Below are positions 17,414 to 26,472 of a stretch of DNA of 64,000 bases, piece by piece. The position numbers were made by a program, and so were the translations under genes. Within the stretch, counting starts at the first letter, position 1. Each line of letters opens with the position of its first letter. This stretch comes from Oscillospiraceae bacterium. GTDB taxonomy: Bacteria; Bacillota; Clostridia; Oscillospirales; Acutalibacteraceae. Below the pieces are notes generated by a model. That model had not been told where the DNA came from, did not search any database, and saw nothing but the letters and a program-made list of their open reading frames with translations. The stretch is from the NCBI GenBank assembly GCA_015065585.1, contig SVQC01000002.1, positions 24,592 through 88,591 of the forward strand, read 5' to 3'.

Positions 17414-18328
17414 AATATTTGTCAAAGAAATACCGACCAATACTTCCAAGAAACTTAATAACGGAATCTGTTAATTCACTCGGGAAAATTCTCCAAGCAT
17501 TTACAGCCTCAAAATTCAGTATACCTTCATATCCGTAATCCCTTAAAGCGCACATTATAAATTCCCAATCAACAGTGCCTAAAGTAAATGGTATGGTATG
17601 ATTGTCTTGATTGCCGTCAACCTCATGAAGATGAAGCACCTTTAGATTTTTGCCTAAAGTTTTAACAGCATATCTGATATTTGTGCCGGTAAGTACACTG
17701 TGACCGGTATCAAGGCAAAAGCCGAAGCATTTTGCCCCCGCAATTCCGTTCAGCGTTTCAATATAACGATTTACCTCATCATAATCGTTACAAGGCGCAT
17801 GAACAATCACTCCTTTATTTCTTATCCACATATTTTCAAGGCAGGCAACAACATTATTTTCTTTAAGAGTTTTAGCGAATTCAGAGTAAAATTCTATATT
17901 GGCCTTAAAAACATCTTCCTTGTCGACATTACTGTAAAGAGGAAAATTTCTTGGATGAATTACTATATAAGGACAATTCAAGTACCCGGCGGCAATAATG
18001 GTTCTGTTAATAACCTTTTTGAAATAATCCTTTGCCTCGCCTGTCCAGCAAGAAGGAAACGGCGCATGGCATTAACCAATTTTAATACCGTTTTTTCGGC
18101 AGAGTATTTAATGCCGTCCAGATATTTAAAAAGTTCTTCATCACTAAGTTCATAGAATTCACTTTTAGTAAAAGTTGAGTCAGAGCCTAATTTTCCGCCG
18201 GTTTTACTAAATATCATATCAAAGCCCAAATCGATGGCTCCAAACCCTGCTTCTTTAAGCTTTGGAAAATTCTTTTCGGCGGTATCTTTATCTATAATGA
18301 GTTCGCTGGTAGATAAACTGTAAACCAT
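17394..18328 (-). pseudogene. Sugar phosphate isomerase/epimerase family gene, frameshifted
   Basis: Two minus-strand frames together make one roughly 311-residue TIM-barrel protein of the AP endonuclease 2 family. The first part (from ATG at 18328) reads to VLKLVN in frame; from about 18071 the family sequence continues one frame over as CHAPFPSCWTGEAKDYFKK. It then reads IVIHPRNFPL, CFGFCLDTGH and LHLHEVDGNQDNH (metal-ligand region). A single missing base at about 18071 (AAT-TGC read as AATGC) explains the break. The rest is uncorrupted, so this may be a very recent mutation or an assembly error. The gene has its own promoter and GGAGGGG ribosome site. Confidence 0.85.
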
Positions 18329-18348
18329 ACTATCCCCTCCATAAATTT

Positions 18349-18377
18349 ATAATATAATACTAGATTTAATTTTGCAA
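18349..18377 (-). promoter_or_regulatory. Promoter of the frameshifted isomerase gene
   Basis: Minus strand TTGCAA (18377-18372), 17-nt spacer, TATTAT (18354-18349), 20 nt before the ATG. The -35 is weak. Confidence 0.5.
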
Positions 18378-18401
18378 CCATTTTTTAAGCAGGTGAAAAA
18401 A

Positions 18402-19931
18402 ATGAAAAGTAACAAACGCGGTATACGAATAAAATCCCGTATAATTCTTACCGCAATAAGTCTTATTGCAACTATTGTCTTTATACTCGTTTCGGTTATA
18501 GAATTAAATTCTAAAGCCTTACCAATTTTTACAGCGCTTGAAGTTATCGGCATAATAACCTCTATTTATATCATAAACAAAAGGGATAATCCCAGCTATA
18601 AAATTGCCTGGATTGCCTTTATTCTTGCTCTGCCTGTTTTTGGTCTTATTATATATATGCTTTGGGGAGGACAGCGTACCTTTCCCCACCTAAAAAAAAG
18701 ACTTAAAAGATGCACAGCTCGTTATATGCCTGACCTTGAGCAAGACCCCGCCATTTCACGTCTTATTGCCTATGAGGATAACTCACTTACACGACAATCA
18801 TCTTATTTATGCAGTGAATCAGGTTTTCCGGTTTACCAGAATACTGATATTGAATATCTTTCCCCCGGCAACGTATTTTTAGATAAATTACTTTATGAGC
18901 TAGACAAAGCCGAAAAATACATTTTTCTTGAATATTTTATAATTGCCGAAGGAAAAATGTGGGACAGTATTTATAATGTTCTCGTCAAAAAAGCAGCCGA
19001 AGGGGTAGAAATTAAAATAATGTTTGACGATTTTGGTTCTATAAAGCGTCAGCATAAGGATTTTGTTACCCGCCTTAAAGCCCACGGTATTGCCGTTTCT
19101 ATTTTCTGTCCTATCAAACCCTCTTTTAACATTGTAATGAACAACCGTAACCACCGCAAAATCATCGTTATTGACGGAAAGGTCGCCTTTACGGGCGGAA
19201 TAAATATTGGGGACGAGTATATCAATGAGTATGAGCGCTTCGGCTACTGGATGGACTGCGCCGTTATGGTCAAAGGTAACGCCGTAAAAAGCTTTATCGT
19301 TATGTTCTGTATAATGTGGGAATATAATACCGGTATGCAGATGTTAACCTCTAAATACTTTACCGAAGTAGCCACACTTAATGACAGCTACGTTGTTCCC
19401 TACTGCGATTCACCTATGGACAATAAATCTACCGCCGAGGGGATTTATCTGCAAATGCTTAACACTGCCCATAAATTTGTTGATATTGCAACCCCTTATT
19501 TAATTCTTGACGATAAAATGAAAAGCGCCATCACCCTTGCGGCTAAATCAGGGGTCAGAATAAGAATAGTAACTCCTCATATTCCCGACAAAAAATACGT
19601 TCATCCCGTAACTCAGTATTACTATGCTGAGCTTTTAGAGGCCGGAGTTGAAATTTATGAATATACCCCCGGTTTTATACACTCAAAGATTTTTATAGCC
19701 GACTCACTTTCTGCAACGGTCGGTACCGTAAATATGGACTACCGCAGCTTCTTCTTCCATTTTGAATGCGGCACCTGGTTTACAAACGGCGATACGATTT
19801 CTGATATGGAAAAGCATTTCGAAGAAATTTTATCCGACAGCCAAAAAATCACCCCTGAAAAATGGAATAAACGCCCTGTTTCCTTAAAATTCAAACAAAG
19901 TCTGCTTCATATTTTCTCTCCGCTTATGTAA
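18402..19931 (+). CDS. cls: Cardiolipin synthase
   Basis: Joins two phosphatidylglycerol molecules into cardiolipin at the membrane. From ATG at 18402 (AGGTG 6 nt upstream) it has 509 residues. Two N-terminal membrane helices (about 15-70) are followed by two phospholipase D catalytic motifs: NHRKIIVIDGKVAFTGG with its HxK and FIHSKIFIADSLSATVG. Both HxK(x4)D sets are intact. A longer reading from a TTG at 18372 lacks a ribosome site. The gene is followed by a strong terminator and is divergent from the isomerase gene. Confidence 0.94.
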   Translation: MKSNKRGIRIKSRIILTAISLIATIVFILVSVIELNSKALPIFTALEVIGIITSIYIINKRDNPSYKIAWIAFILALPVFGLIIYMLWGGQRTFPHLKKRLKRCTARYMPDLEQDPAISRLIAYEDNSLTRQSSYLCSESGFPVYQNTDIEYLSPGNVFLDKLLYELDKAEKYIFLEYFIIAEGKMWDSIYNVLVKKAAEGVEIKIMFDDFGSIKRQHKDFVTRLKAHGIAVSIFCPIKPSFNIVMNNRNHRKIIVIDGKVAFTGGINIGDEYINEYERFGYWMDCAVMVKGNAVKSFIVMFCIMWEYNTGMQMLTSKYFTEVATLNDSYVVPYCDSPMDNKSTAEGIYLQMLNTAHKFVDIATPYLILDDKMKSAITLAAKSGVRIRIVTPHIPDKKYVHPVTQYYYAELLEAGVEIYEYTPGFIHSKIFIADSLSATVGTVNMDYRSFFFHFECGTWFTNGDTISDMEKHFEEILSDSQKITPEKWNKRPVSLKFKQSLLHIFSPLM

Positions 19932-19947
19932 AAATACGGTATTTTTT

Positions 19948-19980
19948 AAGGCTGTTACACACGATAACAGCCTTATTTTT
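19948..19980 (+). terminator. Rho-independent terminator of cls
   Basis: A 10-bp stem AAGGCTGTTA/TAACAGCCTT with a 7-nt loop, followed by ATTTTT. Confidence 0.92.
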
Positions 19981-20077
19981 GTGCATTTTGCTCACTTTTT
20001 GGATAATATAACTAAATAATAAAATCTTTTTGGCTATTTATTACAAAAAATAACCACTTTTACTGTTATAATAACTA

Positions 20078-20106
20078 TTGCATTTTTTACAAATTTGGAG
20101 TAATAT
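20078..20106 (+). promoter_or_regulatory. Candidate promoter of glgP
   Basis: TTGCAT (20078-20083), 17-nt spacer, TAATAT (20101-20106), leaving a leader of about 50 nt before glgP. The region is very AT-rich and other hexamer pairs are possible (for example TTGAAA at 20111). Confidence 0.4.
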
Positions 20107-20160
20107 AATATTGAAAAAAATAGTTATACTATTAATAAATACTGCTTATACGAAAGGACG

Positions 20161-22572
20161 ATGTCGATTATGGGTCAATATACTTCTAAAATACTGGCTG
20201 AGATGATCGAAAAAAAACTGTCACATAATTTCGGTGTAACTCCCCTTCAGGCATCCGATGAGCTTTTCTACAAAGCCTGCGCTATGGTTTTGCGCGATAT
20301 CATGAGTGAAAGAAGGACTAAATTTAAAGAAGAAACCAAAAAACAAAAAGCTAAGACCGTATACTATTTAAGTATGGAATTTCTTATGGGCCGTTCTTTT
20401 AAGAATACCCTCTTTAACCTTGACCTTGTAGATGAAATGGAAAAAGCATTATCAAAATACAAGGTTAAGCTTGACAATCTTTATGAGCTTGAGCCTGATG
20501 CCGGACTTGGAAACGGCGGTCTTGGCAGACTTGCTGCTTGTTTTCTTGACGGTCTTTCTACCGGCGGCTATCCCGCAATGGGATATTGTATCAGATACGA
20601 ATTCGGTATTTTCCGTCAGAAAATTGTTGACGGTTGGCAGACCGAAATGCCTGACTTCTGGCTTCCCGGCGGTGAAGTATGGTTAGAGCCTCGCCCCGCC
20701 TCTGCTGTTGAGGTTCATTTCGACGGTAAAATTGAAGAAACCTGGAACAATCATTATCACCACGTTGAGCACGTCGGCTACAACAGCGTACGCGCTATGC
20801 CTTATGACCTTATGGTTGCAGGTAAGGACGGTAAAACCGTAAACGCTTTGCGCCTTTGGAGCGCTGAGTGTCAGGATATAGATATGTCAGCATTTAATCA
20901 AGGCGACTACGTCCGCGCTACCGAGCAAAAAGCTATGGCTGAAGCAATAAGCAAAGTTTTATATCCCGAGGATAATCATTCCGAGGGAAAATCCTTAAGG
21001 CTTCGTCAGCAATACTTCCTTGTTTCCGCCTCTATTCAGGATATTTTAAACCGACATCTTCGAACCTATAATACCCTTGATAATCTTGCAGAAAAAGTAG
21101 CTATTCATATCAACGACACCCATCCTGCCCTTACCGTGCCTGAGCTTATGAGATATCTGCTTGATGAGTGCGGCTATGATTGGGATAAGGCTTGGAAAAT
21201 CGTTGAGGGCGCCGTTGCTTATACCAACCATACCATTATGAAGGAAGCGCTTGAATGTTGGCAGGAAGATATGTTCCGACACAGACTTCCCCGTATTTAT
21301 CAGATTGTTAAAGAAATTGACAACCGCTTTAGACTTAAGATTTGGGAAAAGACGGGCGACGCTAAATTAGTTGAAGATACTGCCGTAATTTCCGGCGGTG
21401 TTGTAAGAATGGCGAACTTGAGCGTTGTTGCCTCCCATAAAGTAAATGGCGTTTCACGTTTGCACAGCAATATTTTAACCGATACTCTATTTAACGATTA
21501 CTATAAGCTTACTCCCGATAAATTTACCAATGTTACTAACGGCATTGCGCACAGAAGATGGCTCTGTCAGGCAAACCCGAAATTAACCGAATATCTTACC
21601 GAGCTTATCGGCGACGGTTTTATAAAAGATGCCTCCGTTTTAGAACAACTAATGAACTTTGAAAACGATAAAACCGTTCTCAAAGCTCTTGGTGAAATAA
21701 AGCGTCACAATAAGGTTCGTTTCTCAAATTATATTAAAGAAAATACAGGCGTCAGCCTTAACCCCGATTCCATCTTTGATATGCAAATAAAAAGGCTTCA
21801 CGAATATAAGCGTCAGCATCTTAACGCTCTGCACATCATATCTGATTACCTTTATTTAAAAGACAATCCCAACGCTGAGTTTACACCTAAAACCTATATT
21901 TTTGGTGCTAAAGCCGCCCCCGGCTATCTTCTTGCAAAGCAGATTATCAATATGCTCTGTCGTCTTTCAAAGGAAATTGAAAATGACCGCAGTGTAAATG
22001 ATAAACTTAAAATTCTTTTCCTTGAAGATTACAAGGTAAGCCTTGCCGAATTAATGATACCTGCCGCCGAAATAAGCGAACAAATTTCCCTTGCCTCCAC
22101 CGAAGCCAGCGGTACGGGTAATATGAAGCTTATGATGAACGGCGCTATCACTCTTGGCACCGAAGACGGCGCTAATGTCGAAATTCACGAGTCTGTTGGC
22201 GACGATAATATTATTATCTTCGGTATGCGCACCCCAGAGGTTATGCAGCTTCAAAAGCAGGGCTATAATCCCGTAAATTATTATTGCAATAATGAAACAC
22301 TAAAATCCTCCCTTGATTTTATAGGTAAAGGTATTGGCGGTCAGCCCTTTGATAATATACACCGCACCTTGACAGGTATGGATACCTATATGGCTCTTGC
22401 TGATTTTAACGATTACTGTAACGCTCAAAACAATGCGTCTGTCCTTTATAACGATAAGGAAACATGGAACAGAATGTCCCTTGTTAATATTGCAAAATCA
22501 GGCAAATTTGCCGCCGACCGTTCCATTGACGACTATGCTAAAAACATCTGGAACATTAAACCTTTAAAGTAA
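20161..22572 (+). CDS. glgP: Glycogen/starch/alpha-glucan phosphorylase
   Basis: Releases glucose-1-phosphate from alpha-1,4-glucans. The 803-residue GT35 enzyme contains YYLSMEFLMGRSF, PDAGLGNGGLGRLAACFLD, TNHTIMKEALECW, DMQIKRLHEYKRQ, and the PLP-lysine region EASGTGNMKLMMNGAITLG. The start is uncertain by three codons: ATG at 20161 is very near AAAGGA, while ATG at 20170 is 11 nt from it. It forms an operon with the GH13 gene 10 nt downstream, a storage-glucan or maltodextrin breakdown pair. Confidence 0.96.
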   Translation: MSIMGQYTSKILAEMIEKKLSHNFGVTPLQASDELFYKACAMVLRDIMSERRTKFKEETKKQKAKTVYYLSMEFLMGRSFKNTLFNLDLVDEMEKALSKYKVKLDNLYELEPDAGLGNGGLGRLAACFLDGLSTGGYPAMGYCIRYEFGIFRQKIVDGWQTEMPDFWLPGGEVWLEPRPASAVEVHFDGKIEETWNNHYHHVEHVGYNSVRAMPYDLMVAGKDGKTVNALRLWSAECQDIDMSAFNQGDYVRATEQKAMAEAISKVLYPEDNHSEGKSLRLRQQYFLVSASIQDILNRHLRTYNTLDNLAEKVAIHINDTHPALTVPELMRYLLDECGYDWDKAWKIVEGAVAYTNHTIMKEALECWQEDMFRHRLPRIYQIVKEIDNRFRLKIWEKTGDAKLVEDTAVISGGVVRMANLSVVASHKVNGVSRLHSNILTDTLFNDYYKLTPDKFTNVTNGIAHRRWLCQANPKLTEYLTELIGDGFIKDASVLEQLMNFENDKTVLKALGEIKRHNKVRFSNYIKENTGVSLNPDSIFDMQIKRLHEYKRQHLNALHIISDYLYLKDNPNAEFTPKTYIFGAKAAPGYLLAKQIINMLCRLSKEIENDRSVNDKLKILFLEDYKVSLAELMIPAAEISEQISLASTEASGTGNMKLMMNGAITLGTEDGANVEIHESVGDDNIIIFGMRTPEVMQLQKQGYNPVNYYCNNETLKSSLDFIGKGIGGQPFDNIHRTLTGMDTYMALADFNDYCNAQNNASVLYNDKETWNRMSLVNIAKSGKFAADRSIDDYAKNIWNIKPLK

Positions 22573-22582
22573 GGAAAATTTT

Positions 22583-24445
22583 ATGCAGTACTATCCCTTT
22601 GACTCACGAAACAGACTTTATAAATCCGTTTACGGTGCCGTAGCCTCAGAGTTTTCTCTGGGGCTAAAAGTTCTGCTGCATAAAGATGCAAAGGTGCATA
22701 ACGTATTTCTTTTTGTAAATAAAGACGGTACCGACGATTATGTTAGATATAACCTTGAACCAGAAGATTGGCTTGAAGATTACCGCTTTTACGGTATCAA
22801 TATTTCCTTTGACGAAGGACTTTATTGGTATTATTTTAGTTATGACAGCGATTACGGTCAGTTTTATATAAGTCGTGATAAACACTCTCTCGGTATAGTT
22901 TCAAAGGAAATTCATCCTTGGCAGTTAACGGTTTATGATAAGGATTTTAAAACTCCCGACTGGCTCAAAGGCGGCACTATTTACCAGATTTTCCCCGATA
23001 GATTTTATAAAAGCGGTACCGATAAAAGTAACATTCCCTCCGACCGTTACATACAAAACGACTGGGATGCCATGCCTCAGCATGAGCAAAACGACACTTC
23101 AAATTCTCTTGGTAACGATTATTTTTGTGGGGACCTTAAAGGTATAACCGAAAAGCTCGGTTATCTTGCCGGCCTTTCTGTAACGGCAATCTATTTGAAC
23201 CCTATCTTTGAAGCCCATTCTAATCACCGTTATAATACCGCTGATTATTTTAAGATTGACCCCCTGCTCGGTACAGAAAATGACCTTGAAGAACTCTGCA
23301 ACGAAGCAAAAAAATACGGTATCTCGGTTATTCTTGACGGTGTTTTTTCCCATACGGGTGATGACAGTATTTATTTCAATAAGAAAAACCGATACGAAAG
23401 TAACGGCGCTTTCAATAGTCAGAGCAGTCCGTATTATTCTTGGTACAATTTTACTGATTTCCCTCATTCCTATAGCAGTTGGTGGGGCATTTCTTCACTA
23501 CCCGAAACAAAAGAGAACGACCCTTGTTTTACCGATTTTATAACAGGCGAAAAGGGTGTTATCGGATATTGGATTAAAAAAGGCGTTCGTGGTTGGCGGC
23601 TTGACGTTGCCGACGAGCTTCCCGATGCCTTCCTTGACAACATAAGAAAAGCCGTAAAAACCGCCGATAAGGAAGCTTTTCTTTTAGGTGAAGTGTGGGA
23701 GGATGCAACCAATAAAATAAGCCAAGGTGTAAGAAGGCGCTATTTAAGAGGCAAACAGCTTGATTCGGTTATGAACTATCCTTTTTCCGAGGCAATTATT
23801 GAATTTTTAATGGGAGAAAGTTCGCGAAAGCTTATTGATTTGGTGCTCGATATTACCGAAAATTATCCGCCTCAGAGTATCAGTCTTCTTATGAATCATA
23901 TCGGCACCCATGATACCGCCCGAATTTTGACACGACTCGCTAATACTAATAACCTATCAGGTGATAGAAATTGGCAGTCAAAGCAGAAGCTGACCAGTGA
24001 AGAATATAACAGAGCCGTAAAATTTTTAAGGCTTGCCGCCACCCTTCAGTATACCCTCCCCGGTGTTCCCTCTCTTTATTATGGAGATGAGGCAGGTGTT
24101 GAAGGCTTTGGCGACCCCTTTTGCCGTAAAACTTATCCGTGGGGTAATGAAAACAGCGAGCTATTAGAGTTTTATAAGATGCTGGGAAGATTAAGAAAAG
24201 AAAACTCTTGCTTTGCCGCCGGAAAGTTTATTCCGGTTTACGCTAATATGGGACATATTGCCTATATCCGCGAAAGTCTTGACGGTAAAAACGCTATTCT
24301 TGTAGCCGTAAATCGTTGGTGCGATGACGCATTTGTTGAAATACCCGACGAATTTAAAAACCATCAGGTTATTTTCGGTAACGCTCCTGAAAACAACATT
24401 CTCCGCATAGATAGTGAAAATATCTGTATATTAAAACTTTTGTAG
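22583..24445 (+). CDS. GH13 alpha-amylase/neopullulanase-like enzyme
   Basis: A cytosolic alpha-glucan hydrolase of 620 residues with no signal peptide. Residues 1 to about 120 form a beta-rich N-domain like those of cyclomaltodextrinases and neopullulanases; the barrel starts near TIYQIFPDRFYKSG (132-145). Catalytic residues are D341 (GWRLDVADE), E370 (LLGEVWED) and D444 (NHIGTHDTAR), all present; NPIFEAHSNHRYNTADY is the family's region I neighbourhood. AAGGAAAA precedes the ATG. With glgP it would trim branched or cyclic dextrins so that the phosphorylase can finish. Exact specificity (pullulan, maltodextrin) cannot be told. Confidence 0.92.
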   Translation: MQYYPFDSRNRLYKSVYGAVASEFSLGLKVLLHKDAKVHNVFLFVNKDGTDDYVRYNLEPEDWLEDYRFYGINISFDEGLYWYYFSYDSDYGQFYISRDKHSLGIVSKEIHPWQLTVYDKDFKTPDWLKGGTIYQIFPDRFYKSGTDKSNIPSDRYIQNDWDAMPQHEQNDTSNSLGNDYFCGDLKGITEKLGYLAGLSVTAIYLNPIFEAHSNHRYNTADYFKIDPLLGTENDLEELCNEAKKYGISVILDGVFSHTGDDSIYFNKKNRYESNGAFNSQSSPYYSWYNFTDFPHSYSSWWGISSLPETKENDPCFTDFITGEKGVIGYWIKKGVRGWRLDVADELPDAFLDNIRKAVKTADKEAFLLGEVWEDATNKISQGVRRRYLRGKQLDSVMNYPFSEAIIEFLMGESSRKLIDLVLDITENYPPQSISLLMNHIGTHDTARILTRLANTNNLSGDRNWQSKQKLTSEEYNRAVKFLRLAATLQYTLPGVPSLYYGDEAGVEGFGDPFCRKTYPWGNENSELLEFYKMLGRLRKENSCFAAGKFIPVYANMGHIAYIRESLDGKNAILVAVNRWCDDAFVEIPDEFKNHQVIFGNAPENNILRIDSENICILKLL

Positions 24446-24555
24446 ACAGTGCTTTTCCTATATAGCGATACAGCATAACATAACAAAGGGTGTTATACTC
24501 CTATTTCCATATAAAGCCATTCGTGCAGCAATACGCGAACAAAAACTAATTTTCG

Positions 24556-24582
24556 GCACATCCTTCTGGGTGTGCTTTTTTA
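24556..24582 (+). terminator. Terminator, first copy, after the glgP-GH13 operon
   Basis: Stem GCACATCC/GGGTGTGC (8 bp with one G-U) with loop TTCT, then TTTTTT. It lies about 110 nt after the GH13 stop. Confidence 0.85.
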
Positions 24583-24641
24583 TTTTCAAATACCATGCCG
24601 ACAATACACACAAGTTATATAAAAACATTTTAAAAAGCCAC

Positions 24642-24670
24642 TTTACTTTCGTAATATAATATGATAAAAT
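24642..24670 (+). promoter_or_regulatory. Promoter before the rod-like RNA candidate
   Basis: TTTACT (24642-24647), 17-nt spacer, TAAAAT (24665-24670). The predicted start, about 24677, is the first base of the long inverted repeat, a placement expected if the hairpin is a transcript in its own right. Confidence 0.55.
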
Positions 24671-24676
24671 ACGGAC

Positions 24677-24846
24677 ATACCACACTACAGTTTTTTATGC
24701 GATAAATTTTTATATCCGTGAGGGGAGATACTACCTTGGTAAAAGGTGTTCTCTCTTTATTCCCTTGCGGATATTTATCGGTGTAGTGTGGTAGCGAAAC
24801 CGAGGGAAACACTTTTTCGGCACATCCTTCGGGGTGTGCTTTTTTA
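24677..24846 (+). ncRNA. Candidate structured small RNA, about 170 nt
   Basis: A promoter, a long imperfect hairpin and a terminator follow in order. The hairpin arms are TACCACACTACA (24678-24689) with TGTAGTGTGGTA (24782-24793), a perfect 12-bp closing stem. They continue inward as CGATAAA/TTTATCG, TATCCG/CGGATA, GGGA/TCCC and ACCTT/AAGGT around a small loop. After the rod come about 25 nt and the terminator hairpin at 24820-24839. The shape, a long rod with bulges, recalls 6S RNA, but I do not recognise the sequence as any named family. It could instead be the leader of the small gene at 24865 or a MITE-like insertion. Confidence 0.5.
24820..24846 (+). terminator. Terminator, second copy
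   Basis: Stem GCACATCC/GGGTGTGC with loop TTCG, then TTTTTT. It ends the RNA candidate 18 nt before the next gene's start codon. Confidence 0.85.
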
Positions 24847-24864
24847 TTGTGAGGTAGAATAATT

Positions 24865-25065
24865 TTGAAAAAACAAATAATCGATATAACCGGAACACCA
24901 CTCACACCAAGTTGGCAAGGCAAAAAATGTCTAGGAAACGGAGAACATCCCGAGTATGAAATATGTTGTGATGAGTGTAATTACTTTTTATATTGCTTTC
25001 CACAATACTATTGGAAGTACAAAATCAATAAATTCAAAAGACAGATTAAAAAATTTTTAAGATAA
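24865..25065 (+). CDS. Small Cys-rich hypothetical protein
   Basis: A 66-residue basic protein starting with TTG, with GAGG 10 nt upstream. It reads DITGTPLTPSWQGKKCLGNG and then EICCDECNYFLYCFPQYY, which gives Cys residues in a C...CCxxC...C pattern that could bind zinc; a Lys-rich tail follows. I recall similar small proteins with LTP...CLGNGEH and CCDECDY in other Clostridia, without a known function, so the gene is probably real. It lies directly after the terminator of the RNA candidate and has no clear promoter of its own. Confidence 0.65.
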   Translation: MKKQIIDITGTPLTPSWQGKKCLGNGEHPEYEICCDECNYFLYCFPQYYWKYKINKFKRQIKKFLR

Positions 25066-25170
25066 ATTAAGCTAAAATCTTATGCAGAATGAAAGTTTTA
25101 CATAATAAAAATGTCAAGCTAACAATAACATCACTTTAAGGAATATCTTCCATCATAATCATCCAAAAGA

Positions 25171-25200
25171 AACGCTATAAGCAAATTTGCTTATAGCGTT
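25171..25200. terminator. Palindromic bidirectional terminator
   Basis: A perfect 30-nt palindrome (AACGCTATAAGC arm on the left) sits between the convergent small gene and the methyltransferase gene. It is followed by TTTTC on the plus strand and TCTTTT on the minus strand. Confidence 0.65.
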
Positions 25201-25264
25201 TTCACTATGTTTGTTATAAATAGAACATACCAAAAATCTCGCATGAGATTTATATCTCTGAATA

Positions 25265-26461
25265 CTAAGTGCGACATAGTTGCACACAGCACTCTACATG
25301 ATTTGTATGCGGAAACATATCGACAGGTTGAATTTTGCGGATACTATAGCCGTGACGGGTAAAATACTTTAAATCACGGGCAAGGGTTTCGGGATTACAA
25401 GAGACATACACCACATGCTTTGGAGAAAGAGAAATTACCGATGACATAAATTTTTCATCACTTCCCGCACGTGGCGGGTCCATAATAAGAACATCGGCAT
25501 TTTCACCTGCGTTTGCCATTTCCAGCATAAAATCACTTGCATCGGCAGTATAAAATTTTATATTTTTTATACCGTTTTGCTTAGCATTAAATCTGGCATC
25601 CCGTACCGCATCATTATTCACTTCAACACCTATTACCTGCCTTGCGTACTTGGAAGCGATAATACCGATAGTACCCGTACCGCAATATGCATCAATTACC
25701 GTTTCCTTGCCTGTAAGCTCCATATATTCAACAGCTTTACCATAAAGCACGGAGGTCATTTCAGGGTTTACCTGATAAAACGAGCGTGGAGATATGCGGA
25801 ATTTAAAATCAAAAATCGTATCCTCGATATATCCGTTGCCATAAAGAATTATATTCTTTTCACCCAAAACAAGACTTGTAAACTTGTTATTAATATTTTG
25901 CACTATAGTAGTTATTTCGGGATGCCTTTGAAGTAAAGCGTTAATAAAGGAACGGCTTGACGGGAAAACGGGTGTGCCCGTTACAAGTACCACCATAATC
26001 TGACCGGTGTAAAAGCCTTTACGAATTAAAACGTGTCTTAAAAAGCCGGTCATTTCATTTTCGTTAAAGGGCTTTAATTTAAAAGACTTTAAAAGCTTTC
26101 GTATAGTAACAATAATCTCATCGCACTTGCTGTCTTCAATAAGACAGGAATCAATTGGTACAATTTTGTGGGTTGAAGACTGATAAACACCCGAAATTAT
26201 GCCCGAACGGTCCTTCGAAAAAGCAGCTTGAACCTTACACCGATAGTGAATTGGATTTTCCATGCCCATAATTTCTTTAACTCGACAAAATTTACCCAAC
26301 AGTTTTATGCATTTAATCTGCTTATATTTAAGCTGTTCATCATAAGTCATATTCTGCAAATGACAGCCGCCGCATTTTTTATAATGAGGGCAGCCGTTAC
26401 CTTTGCCGACACGAACAGCCGCTTTATTAAAAGCAACCGTTTTATTGCCGCTATTTTGCAT
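25265..26461 (-). CDS. RlmD/TrmA-family RNA (uracil-5-)-methyltransferase without TRAM domain
   Basis: A class I SAM-dependent RNA methyltransferase of 398 residues. An N-terminal Fe-S type Cys set (CPHYKKCGGCHLQNM) is followed by the methyltransferase domain: FYQVNPEMTSVLYGKA, DAYCGTGTIGIIAS (SAM loop), LIMDPPRAG, and catalytic Cys in VYVSCNPETLARD. It starts right at the Cys cluster, so the TRAM RNA-binding domain found in the family is absent. It is a tandem paralog of the gene 11 nt upstream and aligns along the whole catalytic part. Likely target: a uridine in 23S rRNA or tRNA; which one is unknown. Confidence 0.88.
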   Translation of the reverse strand: MQNSGNKTVAFNKAAVRVGKGNGCPHYKKCGGCHLQNMTYDEQLKYKQIKCIKLLGKFCRVKEIMGMENPIHYRCKVQAAFSKDRSGIISGVYQSSTHKIVPIDSCLIEDSKCDEIIVTIRKLLKSFKLKPFNENEMTGFLRHVLIRKGFYTGQIMVVLVTGTPVFPSSRSFINALLQRHPEITTIVQNINNKFTSLVLGEKNIILYGNGYIEDTIFDFKFRISPRSFYQVNPEMTSVLYGKAVEYMELTGKETVIDAYCGTGTIGIIASKYARQVIGVEVNNDAVRDARFNAKQNGIKNIKFYTADASDFMLEMANAGENADVLIMDPPRAGSDEKFMSSVISLSPKHVVYVSCNPETLARDLKYFTRHGYSIRKIQPVDMFPHTNHVECCVQLCRT

Positions 26462-26472
26462 ATTTTTCTCCT

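Larger units (their letters stand above)
24446..24864 (+). repeat. Non-coding region with two related terminator-ended units
   Basis: This 419-nt gap has no convincing gene. Two stretches, about 24485-24585 and 24742-24847, share a similar opening (AAAGGGTGTT versus AAAAGGTGTT) and a nearly identical end (TTTCGGCACATCCTTC, then GGGTGTGCTTTTTTATT). The middles are diverged but alignable in patches. Both terminal hairpins are functional-looking terminators. The second unit is part of a larger rod-like structure described separately. Minus-strand frames across it are shadows of the repeated hairpins. Confidence 0.6.

Noticed and set aside
24678..24793. Calling the long inverted repeat a MITE
   Set aside because: The terminal repeats are perfect over 12 bp, but no target-site duplication is visible and a promoter and terminator frame the element, so a transcript is the simpler reading.
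24677..24846. Calling the rod-like RNA a 6S RNA
   Set aside because: The overall shape is similar, but the closing stem does not include the 3' end, and I cannot identify the conserved central-bubble sequences; a covariance search would decide.
24458..24923. Two minus-strand frames of 75 and 97 codons across the 24.4-24.9 kb gap
   Set aside because: They run through the two terminator hairpins and the long inverted repeat, have no ribosome site, and resemble each other only where the DNA units are repeated.
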